Counted from the first letter of the stretch, positions 1 through 8,858 are shown. The stretch is DNA of 64,000 nt from Vreelandella songnenensis (GCF_003002925.1 NZ_PVTK01000009.1:62001-126000); one strand, 5' to 3'. Numbers and translations are program-made. Notes: generated from the sequence alone by a model not told the origin.

Positions 1-149
1 CGCTGGCTGGATATCTGCCGCGCGAGTGCTGCCTCTATTGCTACGCTCTGGCGCAGCTGGGCGGGCGTGGGTAACAGCGTGGCGGTACTGGCTTCAGGGG
101 CCGAGGCAGTACGTTTCATGTTCAGGGCTGGGCTTATGGGGGCGTTCAT
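1..149 (-). CDS. aroF: 3-deoxy-7-phosphoheptulonate (DAHP) synthase, N-terminal fragment
   Basis: The first 49 codons of a minus-strand gene are present; the rest lies beyond the left edge. The visible part has a poorly conserved Ala/Thr/Ser-rich start and then the segment LPTPAQLRQ followed by ALARQISSQ. This matches the N-terminal pattern of class I (AroF/G/H type) DAHP synthases, where a TPxQL segment precedes the first helix. The family condenses phosphoenolpyruvate and erythrose-4-phosphate, the first step of aromatic amino-acid synthesis. The ATG (147-149) overlaps the stop of an upstream Tyr-rich leader ORF as ATGA, and a GGAG lies about 8 nt before it. The aromatic leaders upstream independently support an aromatic-pathway gene. 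Which paralogue it is, and its feedback specificity, cannot be read from this fragment. Confidence 0.7.
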   Translation of the reverse strand, partial: MNAPISPALNMKRTASAPEASTATLLPTPAQLRQSVAIEAALARQISSQ

Positions 150-307
150 AAAGGATTCTCCGGACTCGCATGACATCGTTGACTGGCGTTACCACCCAGG
201 CTGGCGCGGTCGGAGGTGGCAGCTTGCACCGACCGCGCGTCGCTAAATCGCCAGCCATAGCCCACATAGCCGGTTGCAGTAGCGTATTGATAAGCGCGAT
301 AAGTCAT
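146..307 (-). CDS. Second leader peptide, Tyr-rich, overlapping the aroF start
   Basis: This is a 53-codon ORF with a strong ribosome site (AAGGAG, about 7 nt before the ATG). Tyr occupies residues 3, 6, 8, 14 and 17, followed by Trp19 and Phe21, so aromatic codons are heavily concentrated in the first 21 positions. The rest is low in aromatics and looks unconstrained. The stop TGA overlaps the ATG of the DAHP synthase gene (ATGA), so the two are probably translationally coupled. The segment GYGWRFS resembles GYWFS in the upstream leader peptide. By analogy with pheL and trpL leaders I infer that ribosome progress over the Tyr codons senses charged tRNA-Tyr. Unlike a classical attenuator, no U-tract terminator follows; only a hairpin (204-238) lies inside the ORF. 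A structural role for the peptide is not excluded. Confidence 0.6.
   Translation of the reverse strand: MTYRAYQYATATGYVGYGWRFSDARSVQAATSDRASLGGNASQRCHASPENPL
204..238 (-). promoter_or_regulatory. Hairpin inside the second aro leader
   Basis: A perfect 10-bp inverted repeat (GCGCGGTCGG and its complement, 204-213 and 229-238) with a 15-nt loop lies just downstream of the Tyr/Trp/Phe codons of leader 2. No T-tract follows on the transcribed strand, so it is not an intrinsic terminator. It could be a ribosome-responsive structure controlling coupling to aroF. Confidence 0.5.
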
Positions 308-377
308 GGTGCCGCTCCTTGATGACGTTTCTATGGCGTTGAAAAGCCGATAGCATTGAACAAAGGGTGCTAAACGC

Positions 378-409
378 AAAAACCCCGGCTGGGTTACCAA
401 CCGGGGTTC
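378..409 (-). terminator. Intrinsic terminator (attenuator) between the two aro leader peptides
   Basis: On the minus strand the RNA reads AACCCCGG, an imperfect inner stem, CCGGGGTT and then more U residues (five A's on the plus strand at 378-382). The outer stem is 8 bp, with a C-A mismatch and three further pairs inside. It sits downstream of leader peptide 1 and upstream of leader peptide 2 and aroF, where a transcription attenuator would be. I did not identify the alternative antiterminator pairing with certainty. Confidence 0.75.
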
Positions 410-433
410 AGACATTCGGCAGGCAACCTAGTG

Positions 434-478
434 GGTGTGCCTGGTGGCGCGACGTCAGACGTCGGCCGCGGGCACACC
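434..478 (-). promoter_or_regulatory. Hairpin spanning the end of leader peptide 1
   Basis: The arms GGTGTGCC/GGCACACC (434-441 and 471-478) enclose a second small stem (450-454 with 460-464). The loop of that inner stem contains the stop codon of leader peptide 1. The 5' arm on the RNA starts directly after the Tyr-Phe-Gly-Tyr-Trp-Phe codons. A ribosome stalled on those codons would therefore mask the arm, as in classical attenuation. Confidence 0.55.
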
Positions 479-580
479 GCCGCTAAACCAATATCCAAAA
501 TAGGCAACACCACGCGCGCTCGCGCCAACCGCCGCCAAGGGCAGGCATTTAGCACGGTGAGCAAAGGCGAGTGTTGGCAT
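455..580 (-). CDS. First leader peptide, aromatic-rich (Tyr/Phe/Trp)
   Basis: This is a 41-codon ORF starting at the ATG at 578-580, with AGGA six nt upstream. Residues 27-32 read YFGYWF, so five of six consecutive codons are aromatic. They are followed by SGG and the stop, which lies in the loop of a hairpin. An intrinsic terminator starts about 45 nt after the stop. This arrangement of small ORF, aromatic codon run, hairpin and terminator upstream of an aromatic-pathway gene fits a transcription-attenuation leader. That it senses aromatic aminoacyl-tRNAs is inference. The N-terminal half has no recognisable features. Confidence 0.6.
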   Translation of the reverse strand: MPTLAFAHRAKCLPLAAVGASARGVAYFGYWFSGGVPAADV

Positions 581-762
581 ATCAATCCTGGTTATTGGCA
601 GGCCGGAAGCGCTGCGAAAATAAGCGTTCAACGTGACGTTTGATGCCACGCATTGGTAAAGCGTTGCTTTATCCTGCCTTCAAGCGTGACAAATGGCAAC
701 TGTTCGTCGCGAAACAGTGGCGCTATTCGATCTTGGCAGGACGTTTAATGCCCCAGGCGTGT

Positions 763-1527
763 TCAAGGACGCGGGGCGTAGGCAAACACATCCGAGAAGA
801 CGCGCTCGGCCGTGGCGCCTTTGGCCTCCAGCACGTCCAGACAGGCGTATACCATGCCAGGCGAGCCTGACAGGTAAATGTCGTAATCGCTGAATGCAAG
901 GCCCGACTTTTCCAGCACCAGGTCAACTCGGCCCTGATGATGGTGAATGCGCTCACCGCTTGCCAGAGGCTCGGTCAGAGGGAACTCGGTCACTGCCTGG
1001 AAGCTTACCTGGGGGTAGCGCTGGGCCCAGTCAGAGGCCAGGTTCTCGGCGTAGATATCCCGATGCTCGCGGGTCGCCCACCAGAGCGCAATGGAGCGCT
1101 TCGGCTGGTCGCGCAGCGTTGCCTCAATGATGGCCTTCATCTGAGCAAAACCGGTACCGGCGGCAATCAACAGAAGCGGACGCTCGCTTTGCGGGTCCAC
1201 TACGCACGCGCCGCTTGGCAGTCGCAGGGTAAGCTGGTTGGCCACCTGAAGCAGGTTGCGCAGACGTGCCGAGTTGTCGCGCTCGGGCCAGTGCTGGATA
1301 TGCAGCTCGATCACCCCATCACCCTTCTCGGCGCTGGCAATCGAAAACGGCACCCAGGTATTTTCGTCCAGTTGAAGCTCAAGATACTGGCCGGGCGCAT
1401 GGGCCATCGCTTCGGCGCGGCCTTCCAGGGTGACGCCAAACACATCGGGATTCAAATCCTCAACGGCCGTTACCTGGCAGGTTAACGTCCTGCACGGAGC
1501 AGTCTCTAGTAACGTCCTTGCGCTCAT
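763..1527 (-). CDS. fre: NAD(P)H-flavin reductase, Fre/LuxG type
   Basis: A 254-residue soluble ferredoxin-NADP reductase-like flavin reductase, which transfers electrons from NAD(P)H to free flavins. An N-terminal beta-barrel FAD/flavin-binding domain contains VPFSIAS (about residues 59-65), the position of the RxYS-like flavin motif; Fre of E. coli has a similar PFSMAS. The C-terminal nucleotide-binding domain contains IAAGTGFAQMKAI and ends with a Phe-Ala-Tyr tail. It starts 42 nt downstream of the ubiD stop, the same ubiD-fre order as in E. coli. A flavin reductase here could supply reduced FMN for prenylated-FMN formation used by UbiD; that link is inference. The start is ATG with GAGG upstream. 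Confidence 0.88.
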   Translation of the reverse strand: MSARTLLETAPCRTLTCQVTAVEDLNPDVFGVTLEGRAEAMAHAPGQYLELQLDENTWVPFSIASAEKGDGVIELHIQHWPERDNSARLRNLLQVANQLTLRLPSGACVVDPQSERPLLLIAAGTGFAQMKAIIEATLRDQPKRSIALWWATREHRDIYAENLASDWAQRYPQVSFQAVTEFPLTEPLASGERIHHHQGRVDLVLEKSGLAFSDYDIYLSGSPGMVYACLDVLEAKGATAERVFSDVFAYAPRP

Positions 1528-1569
1528 GAAAGCCTCTTTGTAGAAAATCGATCCGTATGGGCGGCCGCG

Positions 1570-3066
1570 TTAGCCGCCGTGCCGGGGCGCGGGCAGCGGG
1601 ATATCGATACCCAGCTCTTCCCAGCGCTCGTTCACACGGTTTTTTACCGCTTCGTCCATCACAATGGGAGTGCCCCACTCGCGATCGGTCTCTCCCGGCC
1701 ACTTGTTGGTCGCATCCAGGCCCATCTTGGAGCCAAGCCCGGATACCGGGGAGGCGAAATCCAGGTAGTCGATGGGTGTATTTTCGACCATGACAGTATC
1801 CCGGGCCGGGTCCATCCGCGTGGTGATGGCCCAGATCACGTCTTCCCAGTTGCGCGCGTCCACGTCGTCATCCAGCACGATCACGAACTTGGTGTACATG
1901 AACTGACGCAGAAAGCTCCATACCCCCATCATCACGCGCTTGGCGTGGCCGGGGTACTGCTTCTTCATGGTGACGACGGCCATGCGGTAGGAGCAGCCTT
2001 CCGGGGGCAGATAGAAGTCGACGATCTCCGGAAACTGCTTGCAGAGAATGGGCACGAACACTTCATTCAGCGCCAGGCCCAGCACCGCCGGCTCATCCGG
2101 GGGCCGCCCGGTATAGGTGGAGTGATAGATCGCATCCCGGCGCATGGTCATGCGCGTGACGGTAAACACCGGGAAGTGATCCACCTCGTTGTAGTAACCG
2201 GTGTGATCACCGTAGGGGCCTTCCGGTGCCATGTCATCAGGATGAATGAAGCCTTCCAGAATGATCTCGCTGGAGGCCGGCACTTCAAGGTCTGAATGGC
2301 CGCACTTGACGAGTTCGGTGCGCGAACCGCGCAATAGCCCGGCAAACGCGTACTCGGAAAGAGAATCGGGAACGGGGGTTACGGCGGCCAGGATAGTGGC
2401 GGGATCCGCCCCCAGAGCCACGGCGACCGGGAACGGCTCACCGGGGTGGGCCTTCTGGAACTCCAGGAAATCCAGCGCCCCTCCCCGATGGGAGAGCCAG
2501 CGCATGATCAGGCGGTTCTTGCCGATCTTCTGCTGGCGGTAGATCCCCAGGTTCTGGCGCTTTTTATGCGGCCCGCGGGTAATGACCAAGGGCCAGGTCA
2601 CCAGGGGCGCTGCATCGCCTGGCCAGCAGTGCTGAATGGGCAGCCGGCCAAGGTCGACCTCGTCACCTTCGTACGCGACCTCCTGCACCGGGGCGCGCTT
2701 GACGCTCTTCGGCCCCATGCTCAGCACCTGCTTGAAGATCGGCAGCTTGTCCCAGGCGTCTTTCAAGCCCTTGGGCGGGTCCGGCTCTTTCAGAAACGCC
2801 AGAAGCTTGCCCACTTCCCGCAGCGCTTCGACCGACTCCTGCCCCATCCCCAGCGCCACGCGCTTCGGCGTACCGAACAGGTTGCCCAGAAGCGGCATGT
2901 CGTGACCCTTCACGTTCTCGAACAACAGCGCCGGGCCACCGGCACGCAGCGTACGGTCGCAGATTTCGGTGATTTCCAGGTAAGGATCGACTTCGGCCTG
3001 GATACGCTTGAGCTCACCGCGCGCCTCCAGCGCCGCTACGAACTCGCGCAAGTCGTTATACTTCAA
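1570..3066 (-). CDS. ubiD: 4-hydroxy-3-polyprenylbenzoate decarboxylase UbiD
   Basis: UbiD removes the carboxyl group of the polyprenyl-hydroxybenzoate intermediate in ubiquinone synthesis, using prenylated FMN. The sequence begins [21 protein letters not shown] and carries the highly conserved block [18 protein letters not shown] and [17 protein letters not shown] place the start at the TTG at 3064-3066, which has GGGGAG 6 nt upstream. This gives 498 residues, essentially the E. coli length of 497. An in-frame upstream ATG at 3096 would add ten unconserved residues and lacks support. The gene lies 42 nt after rho on the same strand and is followed by fre. Confidence 0.95.
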   Translation of the reverse strand: MKYNDLREFVAALEARGELKRIQAEVDPYLEITEICDRTLRAGGPALLFENVKGHDMPLLGNLFGTPKRVALGMGQESVEALREVGKLLAFLKEPDPPKGLKDAWDKLPIFKQVLSMGPKSVKRAPVQEVAYEGDEVDLGRLPIQHCWPGDAAPLVTWPLVITRGPHKKRQNLGIYRQQKIGKNRLIMRWLSHRGGALDFLEFQKAHPGEPFPVAVALGADPATILAAVTPVPDSLSEYAFAGLLRGSRTELVKCGHSDLEVPASSEIILEGFIHPDDMAPEGPYGDHTGYYNEVDHFPVFTVTRMTMRRDAIYHSTYTGRPPDEPAVLGLALNEVFVPILCKQFPEIVDFYLPPEGCSYRMAVVTMKKQYPGHAKRVMMGVWSFLRQFMYTKFVIVLDDDVDARNWEDVIWAITTRMDPARDTVMVENTPIDYLDFASPVSGLGSKMGLDATNKWPGETDREWGTPIVMDEAVKNRVNERWEELGIDIPLPAPRHGG

Positions 3067-3108
3067 GACACACTCCCCGGTAGGCCTACGCCGCAACGCC
3101 CGGTGGCG

Positions 3109-4368
3109 TTAGCGGCGCTTCATCGCATCAAAGAATTCGAGATTCGTCTTGGTATCCTTCAGACGATCGATCAGGAATTCCGTGGCAGCAGTATCTTCCA
3201 TGGGGTTCAAGAGCTTGCGCAGAATCCACATGCGCTGCATCTCGTCCTCGGAGGCCAGCAGATCTTCACGACGCGTGCCGCTGCGGCGAATGTTGATCGC
3301 CGGGAAGACGCGTTTTTCCGCCAGCTTGCGGTCAAGGTGCGCTTCCATGTTGCCGGTACCCTTGAACTCCTCGAAGATGACTTCGTCCATCTTGGAGCCG
3401 GTATCGACCAGGGCCGTGGCGATGATCGTCAGGCTACCGCCCTCTTCGATGTTACGTGCGGCACCGAAGAAGCGCTTGGGCTTCTCGAGCGCGTGGGCGT
3501 CGACACCACCGGTGAGCACCTTGCCGGAGCTCGGAACTACGGTGTTGTAGGCACGCGCCAGGCGGGTGATGGAGTCCAGCAGAATCACCACATCCTTCTT
3601 GTGCTCGACCAGACGCTTGGCCTTTTCGATGACCATTTCGGCCACCTGAACGTGGCGCGCCGGCGGCTCGTCAAAGGTAGAAGCAACCACTTCGCCACGC
3701 ACGGTACGCGACATTTCGGTCACTTCCTCCGGCCGCTCATCGATCAGGAGAACGATCAGATGACACTCGGGGTTATTGCGCGTGATCGAGGTGGCGATGT
3801 TCTGGAGCATCAGCGTCTTACCCGCCTTGGGCGGCGACACCAGCAGACCCCGCTGACCTTTACCGATCGGCGCGGTCAGATCGATGATACGGGCCGTCAG
3901 GTCTTCGGTCGAGCCGTTGCCGATCTCCATGCGCAGACGCTCATCCGGGAACAGCGGCGTCAGGTTCTCGAAGAGAATCTTGTGCTTGGCGTTTTCCGGA
4001 CGGTCAAAGTTGATCTGACTGACCTTGAGCAGGGCAAAATAGCGCTCGCCCTCCTTGGGCGGACGGATCTTGCCGGAAATGGAGTCGCCTTTGCGCAGGT
4101 TGAAACGGCGGATCTGCGAGGGCGATACGTAGATGTCATCCGGACCGGCAAGGTAGGAGCTGTCGGCGCTGCGCAGGAAGCCAAAGCCATCCTGAAGAAT
4201 TTCCAGCACACCGTCGCCGTAGATATCCTCACCGCTCTTGGCGTGTTTCTTGAGGATGGCGAAGATGATGTCCTGCTTGCGCGAACGGGCCAGGTTATCG
4301 ATACCCATTTCGCGGGCGATATCGAGCAGCTCGGGAACGGATTTTTGCTTGAGTTCAGTGAGATTCAT
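3109..4368 (-). CDS. rho: Transcription termination factor Rho
   Basis: A 419-residue hexameric RNA helicase that ends transcription at Rho-dependent sites. In order it has the N-terminal helical domain starting MNLTELKQ, the cold-shock-like primary RNA-binding domain (GFGFLRS near residue 63), Walker [11 protein letters not shown], Walker [11 protein letters not shown], and the Q/R-loop region with [13 protein letters not shown]. Length and sequence are near-invariant in gammaproteobacteria (E. coli 419). A strong sigma-70-like promoter lies about 420 nt upstream, leaving a long untranslated leader. Rho autoregulates through its leader in E. coli, and the same is inferred here. There is no trxA immediately upstream, unlike E. 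coli; ppx lies divergently instead. Confidence 0.98.
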   Translation of the reverse strand: MNLTELKQKSVPELLDIAREMGIDNLARSRKQDIIFAILKKHAKSGEDIYGDGVLEILQDGFGFLRSADSSYLAGPDDIYVSPSQIRRFNLRKGDSISGKIRPPKEGERYFALLKVSQINFDRPENAKHKILFENLTPLFPDERLRMEIGNGSTEDLTARIIDLTAPIGKGQRGLLVSPPKAGKTLMLQNIATSITRNNPECHLIVLLIDERPEEVTEMSRTVRGEVVASTFDEPPARHVQVAEMVIEKAKRLVEHKKDVVILLDSITRLARAYNTVVPSSGKVLTGGVDAHALEKPKRFFGAARNIEEGGSLTIIATALVDTGSKMDEVIFEEFKGTGNMEAHLDRKLAEKRVFPAINIRRSGTRREDLLASEDEMQRMWILRKLLNPMEDTAATEFLIDRLKDTKTNLEFFDAMKRR

Positions 4369-4955
4369 CGGTGTGTTAGAAAATTGCTCATGGAAGCTAG
4401 GCGCGAAGCGCCGGAATAAGACAGGAGGCGTAGCGCGTGAAGATAAGGCTAGGCGCCGTGTGATGCGTTCAGATTCCGATAAGGCACGTACTCGAATGAG
4501 GCACTAAGCACAGGTTGGCTCATGGTGGCATACAGTAAGACAATGAGTATTGCTCAGCTCGAGGGTGCTAGCAGTTGTTTGCTCTGATTGGCATAAGGAA
4601 AGAACCAATCAACGGGCTATCTGACGACTTGGAGTTCTGGCTGACGGTATGTGGACAGGTGGTATCTAGTCAACACTAATCATCTAATCGGCATCGAATC
4701 ACTTAACGAAGCGGCGCCCGTGCTCAATATTCAGAAGCGCCTGAAACTAGATCGCCACAGGATGACCATCACCTGCCCTCTTTAGCGAGGCTATTTTAAA
4801 AAGATGATTTTAAAATGACAACGCAGTGCTGCGACAGGCTGAATCAAGCCAGTAGTCCGATGGTAGTCAAGCGCCGCTATAAACGCAAGCCTTTGCCAAT
4901 TGACAATAACTACCCCGCGCCGCAACCTTGGCATAGCCAATACGAAGGATAGCTC
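4369..4955. other. Intergenic region between rho and ppx (rho leader)
   Basis: These 587 bp hold no convincing gene. The minus strand carries the rho promoter (4793-4821) and then about 415 nt of leader. The last 100 nt or so of that leader RNA is rich in pyrimidine-C dinucleotides and poor in G, as expected of a Rho-utilisation site. On the plus strand a TATAAA (4878-4883) lies upstream of ppx but lacks a good -35. Base composition is lower in GC than the flanking genes. Confidence 0.6.
4793..4821 (-). promoter_or_regulatory. Sigma-70 promoter for rho
   Basis: On the minus strand TTGTCA (4816-4821), a 17-bp AT-rich spacer and TAAAAT (4793-4798) match five of six bases of each consensus hexamer. 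The predicted start lies about 415 nt before the rho ATG. Confidence 0.7.
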
Positions 4956-6515
4956 ATGCCCAAGGACATTTCGCCCTCTCTTACCCCCCCGGCCAGCGAG
5001 CCAGAAGGCGCCACACCCCAGCGTCTGGCCGCCATTGACCTGGGTTCCAACAGCTTTCACCTGCTGGTGGCCAACTACCAGAACGAGCGGCTTCAGGTGG
5101 TCGCGCGGCTAGGCGAAAAAGTCCAGCTGGCGGCGGGTCTGGACGAAGACGGCAGGCTCAATGAAGCGGCCATGCAGCGCGCCCTGGACTGCCTGAGCCG
5201 CTTTGCGCCTTTTCTAAGCGATATCGAAAGCGCCAACCTGCGCGTGGTGGGTACCAATGCGCTGCGCGATGCGCGTAACAGCCAAGCCTTTATCGAGCGC
5301 GCCGAGGCGCAGCTGGGCCATGCCATCGAGATTATCGCCGGCCGCGAAGAGGCCCGGCTCATTTATCTGGGCGCAGCCCACGCACTGGCGGAAAACGGCC
5401 GCCGCCTGATCGTCGATATCGGCGGCGGTTCAACGGAGTTCATTATTGGTGAAGCCTTTGAGCCCAAGGCGCTGGAGAGCCTGCGCATGGGCTGCGTCAC
5501 CTTTACCAGCCGCTTCTTTGCCGATGGCGAGCTAAACGAGAAGCGCCTGCGCCGCGCCGAACTTGCCGCTCTTTCAGAACTTGCCAACATCCAGCGCCCC
5601 TACCAGCGCCTGGGCTGGGACGACCCGGTCGGCTCAAGCGGCACGATCAAGGCGGCGGCCAGCGTGCTGCTGGCCTACGGCGATACGCCCAGCGAAGGCG
5701 TGATCACCCGCAGCGGGCTGAAGAAGCTGCGCGAGCGGCTGCTCAAGTGCAAACATCTGGACAAGGTGGAGCTTGACGGCTTGAAACCGGACCGCGCGCG
5801 GGTATTCCCGGCCGGCATTGCCATTCTGGGGGCGATCTTTGAAGCCTTTGAGCTCGAGCAGATGCGCTTTGCCGACGGCGCCCTGCGCGAAGGCGTGCTT
5901 TACGACATGGCCGGGCGCAACAGCGCCGAGGACACCCGCTCAAAAAGTCTTGAAGCCTTGAAGCGCACCTACGATGTGGACACACGCCAGGCGGATAACG
6001 TGGCCGATACCGCCAAGCGGCTGTTTCAACAGGTCAAGCGCGCCTGGGCCTTGACCCGGGAACACGACCATTATCTGCAGTGGGCAAGCCATATGCACGA
6101 AATTGGCCTGGCGATTTCCCACAGCCAGTTTCATCGCCATGGCGCCTACCTGCTCGAGCACTCGGACCTCGCGGGCTTTTCACGCCCGGAGCAGCATCAG
6201 CTGGCGTTTCTGGTGCGCGCCCACCGGCGCAAGTTTCCGCTCAAGGAGTGGCAGGCGCTTCCCAAGAGCCAGCAGCCCCACACCGCCAAGCTCGCCCAGC
6301 TACTGCGTCTGGCGGTACTGCTCAACCATTCGCGCCCCGAGAACGCCCCCGCGCTACCCGAGATCAGCGCCAGCGCCACCGGCCTGACGCTGACCCTGCC
6401 CGTCAGCGAAGAGCCGACGCTGCTGAGCACCGATATCGAGCAGGAGCAGGCCTACATGGCGGCAGCCGGCCTCACTCTGAACGTCGTGCTGGAGAACGAC
6501 ACGACTACCCCGTAG
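4956..6515 (+). CDS. ppx: Exopolyphosphatase / pppGpp phosphatase
   Basis: A 519-residue member of the Ppx/GppA family, which releases phosphate from polyphosphate ends and may act on pppGpp. The ASKHA ATPase fold is shown by AAIDLGSNSFHLLVANY (from residue 25), the second phosphate loop VDIGGGSTEFIIG and the conserved GREEARLIYLG. The C-terminal half is the HD-like helical domain typical of the long Ppx form. An extra hydrophilic Pro/Ser-rich N-terminus of about 24 residues precedes the domain. ppk is not nearby, although the two are often adjacent. The gene converges on tilS and their 3' ends overlap by 11 bp. Confidence 0.93.
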   Translation: MPKDISPSLTPPASEPEGATPQRLAAIDLGSNSFHLLVANYQNERLQVVARLGEKVQLAAGLDEDGRLNEAAMQRALDCLSRFAPFLSDIESANLRVVGTNALRDARNSQAFIERAEAQLGHAIEIIAGREEARLIYLGAAHALAENGRRLIVDIGGGSTEFIIGEAFEPKALESLRMGCVTFTSRFFADGELNEKRLRRAELAALSELANIQRPYQRLGWDDPVGSSGTIKAAASVLLAYGDTPSEGVITRSGLKKLRERLLKCKHLDKVELDGLKPDRARVFPAGIAILGAIFEAFELEQMRFADGALREGVLYDMAGRNSAEDTRSKSLEALKRTYDVDTRQADNVADTAKRLFQQVKRAWALTREHDHYLQWASHMHEIGLAISHSQFHRHGAYLLEHSDLAGFSRPEQHQLAFLVRAHRRKFPLKEWQALPKSQQPHTAKLAQLLRLAVLLNHSRPENAPALPEISASATGLTLTLPVSEEPTLLSTDIEQEQAYMAAAGLTLNVVLENDTTTP

Positions 6516-7785
6516 CCCGCGAGATGATCACGCCAGCCGCCTGCCAGAGCACACGAGCAGGCGGCTGGATGACCCCCAGGCACGTCTGTCCCTGCATGAT
6601 CATCACCAGCCGCTCGCGCTCCCAGGGCGGAATACCGGCTTCCTGAAGCAGCCTTTTCACATCGCGCCGCCCCCGCTTGGCAAGCGTGATGATTTCCCCG
6701 CCCTGACGCCAGCAAAGCGTCAGTGGCGCTCTGGCGTTCATGGCAAGCTCAAGCGTGCCAAGCGGCGTGACAAGCCCCGGTTGGCCGTTCCAGGTAGCTT
6801 GCCAGGCGGCTAACGGTTCCAGTGGCGCCATCAGGTAAAGCCGCCGACGCCATACCCGGGCCTCGGCCCCGGGCCAGGCAACGCATACGCTCGCATCGGC
6901 CGCCGCGCCGAGCTGCACGACAAGCGTTTCCAGCCGCCGGCGTGGCGGTGTCGGCAGGTGCAGGGCCTGACAGAAAGTACGTATCAATAATCGCTGACGC
7001 GGGTGAGCGTGCGCCGATAGCGCGGCAGCATCCAGGCACGCCTCGCCTAGCCGCAATGTTTCCAGTTCGGCCCTGGCATACTCACCGAGCAGCGCATCCG
7101 CCTCGCTGGCGTGAGCAGCACTTTGCGCCAGCGCATCGCCGGCCTTGGGCCAGCGCGCCTTGACCGCGGGCAGGACTTCATGGCGCAAGCGGTTGCGGTC
7201 AAAGGTAAGGTCACGATTGGTGGGATCTTCGCACCAGCGCAGGTCACGCTCACGAGCGCAGGTTTCAAGCTGCTCGCGACCGATCGACAGCCAGGGGCGA
7301 ATAAAACAGAGCCCCTCGGATTCACGCCGATACGGCATGCCTGCCAGCCCCCGAAGGCCGCTGCCACGAAGTACAGCCAGCAGCAGCGTTTCTGCCTGGT
7401 CATCCTGATGCTGGGCAAGCCAGATGTCATCGCCTTTCGGCACCTGAGCGCGAAATGCCGCGTAGCGCGCCTCGCGGGCCGCGGCTTCAATACCGCCCTT
7501 GCCGGAATCGACCGCTACGTGCACTACCGTCAGCGGTACCTCGAGCGACTCGCAAAGCGTCTGGCAGTGCACGGCGAAATCATCCGCAGCGGCCTGCAGA
7601 CCATGATGGACATGAATCGCGTGAAGCGGACGCCCGGCCTGCCGGCAGACCCGGCTTGCCAGCAGCAGCAGCAGAGAGGAGTCCAGACCGCCCGAAAGGG
7701 CTACCCAAATAGAGCGCCCCGGCGGGGTTTCCGCCAGGGCGTCGTTCAGCAAGCGTTCAAGCGGTTCAGGCGGCCGGGGCGCCAT
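6505..7785 (-). CDS. tilS: tRNA(Ile)-lysidine synthetase
   Basis: TilS attaches lysine to C34 of the tRNA-Ile with a CAU anticodon, changing both its codon reading and its charging identity. The N-terminal PP-loop ATPase motif SGGLDSS is at residues 31-37, followed by HxHHGLQ and the NRLRHEVLP segment. The C-terminal TilS domain ends at residue 426, close to the usual length. The ATG lies 20 nt inside the 3' end of accA, so translation is probably coupled. No strong SD is visible. The 3' end overlaps ppx in convergent orientation. Confidence 0.93.
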   Translation of the reverse strand: MAPRPPEPLERLLNDALAETPPGRSIWVALSGGLDSSLLLLLASRVCRQAGRPLHAIHVHHGLQAAADDFAVHCQTLCESLEVPLTVVHVAVDSGKGGIEAAAREARYAAFRAQVPKGDDIWLAQHQDDQAETLLLAVLRGSGLRGLAGMPYRRESEGLCFIRPWLSIGREQLETCARERDLRWCEDPTNRDLTFDRNRLRHEVLPAVKARWPKAGDALAQSAAHASEADALLGEYARAELETLRLGEACLDAAALSAHAHPRQRLLIRTFCQALHLPTPPRRRLETLVVQLGAAADASVCVAWPGAEARVWRRRLYLMAPLEPLAAWQATWNGQPGLVTPLGTLELAMNARAPLTLCWRQGGEIITLAKRGRRDVKRLLQEAGIPPWERERLVMIMQGQTCLGVIQPPARVLWQAAGVIISRATG

Positions 7786-8719
7786 AGCTCATCAGGCGCT
7801 TGTAGCGGCGCTCGATCAGCGCATCGGTATCCAGCGCCTGCAGGCGCTCAAGGCTCGCCGTCAGGGTCTCCTTGACCCGCTCTGCGGTGCTGATCGGGTG
7901 GCGGTGCGCGCCGCCCAGCGGCTCCTTGATCAGCGTGTCCACAAAGCCCAGCTCCTTGAGGCGCTCGGCGGTGATACCCATGGCTTGCGCGGCGTCCGAG
8001 GCCTTCTCGGCGCTTTTCCACAGAATCGACGCACAGCCTTCCGGTGAAATCACCGAGTAGGTGGAGTACTGGAGCATGTTGAGCTCATCGCATACGCCAA
8101 TCGCCAGCGCCCCGCCGGAGCCGCCTTCACCCACCACGGTGGAGATGATCGGCGTCTTGAGGCGCGACATGACCGCAAGATTGTAGGCAATCGCCTCGCT
8201 CTGACCGCGCTCTTCGGCATCGATACCCGGGTAGGCACCGGGCGTATCGATGAAGGTCAGAATGGGCATCTTGAAGCGCTCGGCCATTTCCATCAGGCGG
8301 CACGCCTTGCGGTAGCCTTCCGGGCGCGGCATGCCGAAGTTGCGGCGTACCTTCTCTTTGACATCACGGCCTTTCTGGTGGCCAATCACCATCACCGGCT
8401 TGTCGTTCAGGCGCGCAATGCCGCCAACCAGTGCAGCATCGTCGGCGAAATTGCGGTCGCCGTGCAGCTCGTCAAAATCGCTGAACACGTGCTCAAGGTA
8501 ATCCAGCGTATAGGGACGCTGCGGATGACGCGACAGCTGGGAAACCTGCCAGGGCGTCAAATCCTTGAAGATCGATTCTGTCTGCTTGCGGCTCTTCTCC
8601 TCCAGCCGGGATATCTCATCGGAGAGGTTGACGCTGTCGGAGCTGACCAAACGCAGCTCCTCAATTTTTGCCTGAAGTTCGGCAATGGGCTGTTCAAAAT
8701 CGAGATAATTAGGATTCAT
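7766..8719 (-). CDS. accA: Acetyl-CoA carboxylase carboxyltransferase, alpha subunit
   Basis: With AccD this subunit transfers CO2 from carboxybiotin to acetyl-CoA, giving malonyl-CoA for fatty-acid synthesis. The 317 residues begin [15 protein letters not shown], the usual family start. They include [20 protein letters not shown] and [10 protein letters not shown], which form the CoA/oxyanion site, and [12 protein letters not shown]. Length matches E. coli AccA (319). It lies 139 bp after dnaE, as in E. coli, with a promoter of its own in that gap. Confidence 0.97.
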   Translation of the reverse strand: MNPNYLDFEQPIAELQAKIEELRLVSSDSVNLSDEISRLEEKSRKQTESIFKDLTPWQVSQLSRHPQRPYTLDYLEHVFSDFDELHGDRNFADDAALVGGIARLNDKPVMVIGHQKGRDVKEKVRRNFGMPRPEGYRKACRLMEMAERFKMPILTFIDTPGAYPGIDAEERGQSEAIAYNLAVMSRLKTPIISTVVGEGGSGGALAIGVCDELNMLQYSTYSVISPEGCASILWKSAEKASDAAQAMGITAERLKELGFVDTLIKEPLGGAHRHPISTAERVKETLTASLERLQALDTDALIERRYKRLMSYGAPAA

Positions 8720-8783
8720 CGGCTTTGCCTGTAAGCTGCCTATTAAAAAAAGAAGCCTTCGAAACGAGCATCAATTGGGGCGT

Positions 8784-8811
8784 ATTATCGCACCCTGGCC
8801 CTGCCACGCAA
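8784..8811 (-). promoter_or_regulatory. Promoter for accA-tilS
   Basis: On the minus strand TTGCGT (8806-8811), a 16-bp spacer and GATAAT (8784-8789) lie about 65 nt before accA. An A-tract (8744-8750 on the plus strand) gives a U-rich stretch in the leader, but I see no stable hairpin with it. Confidence 0.6.
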
Positions 8812-8858
8812 GTTAAGGCCCGTTCAATTCATTGCCTGAGCGCCGATAACGCCCAGGG

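Noticed and set aside
655-674. TyrR-box-like inverted repeat GGTAAAGC...GCTTTATCC upstream of the aro leaders
   Set aside because: The half-sites resemble TGTAAA-N6-TTTACA only loosely and the spacing is off by one. I could not place a promoter relative to it, so it is not listed as an operator.
4878-4883. TATAAA upstream of ppx as a -10 element
   Set aside because: No acceptable -35 hexamer lies 16-18 bp upstream, and a TTGACA nearby (about 4901) has no -10 after it.
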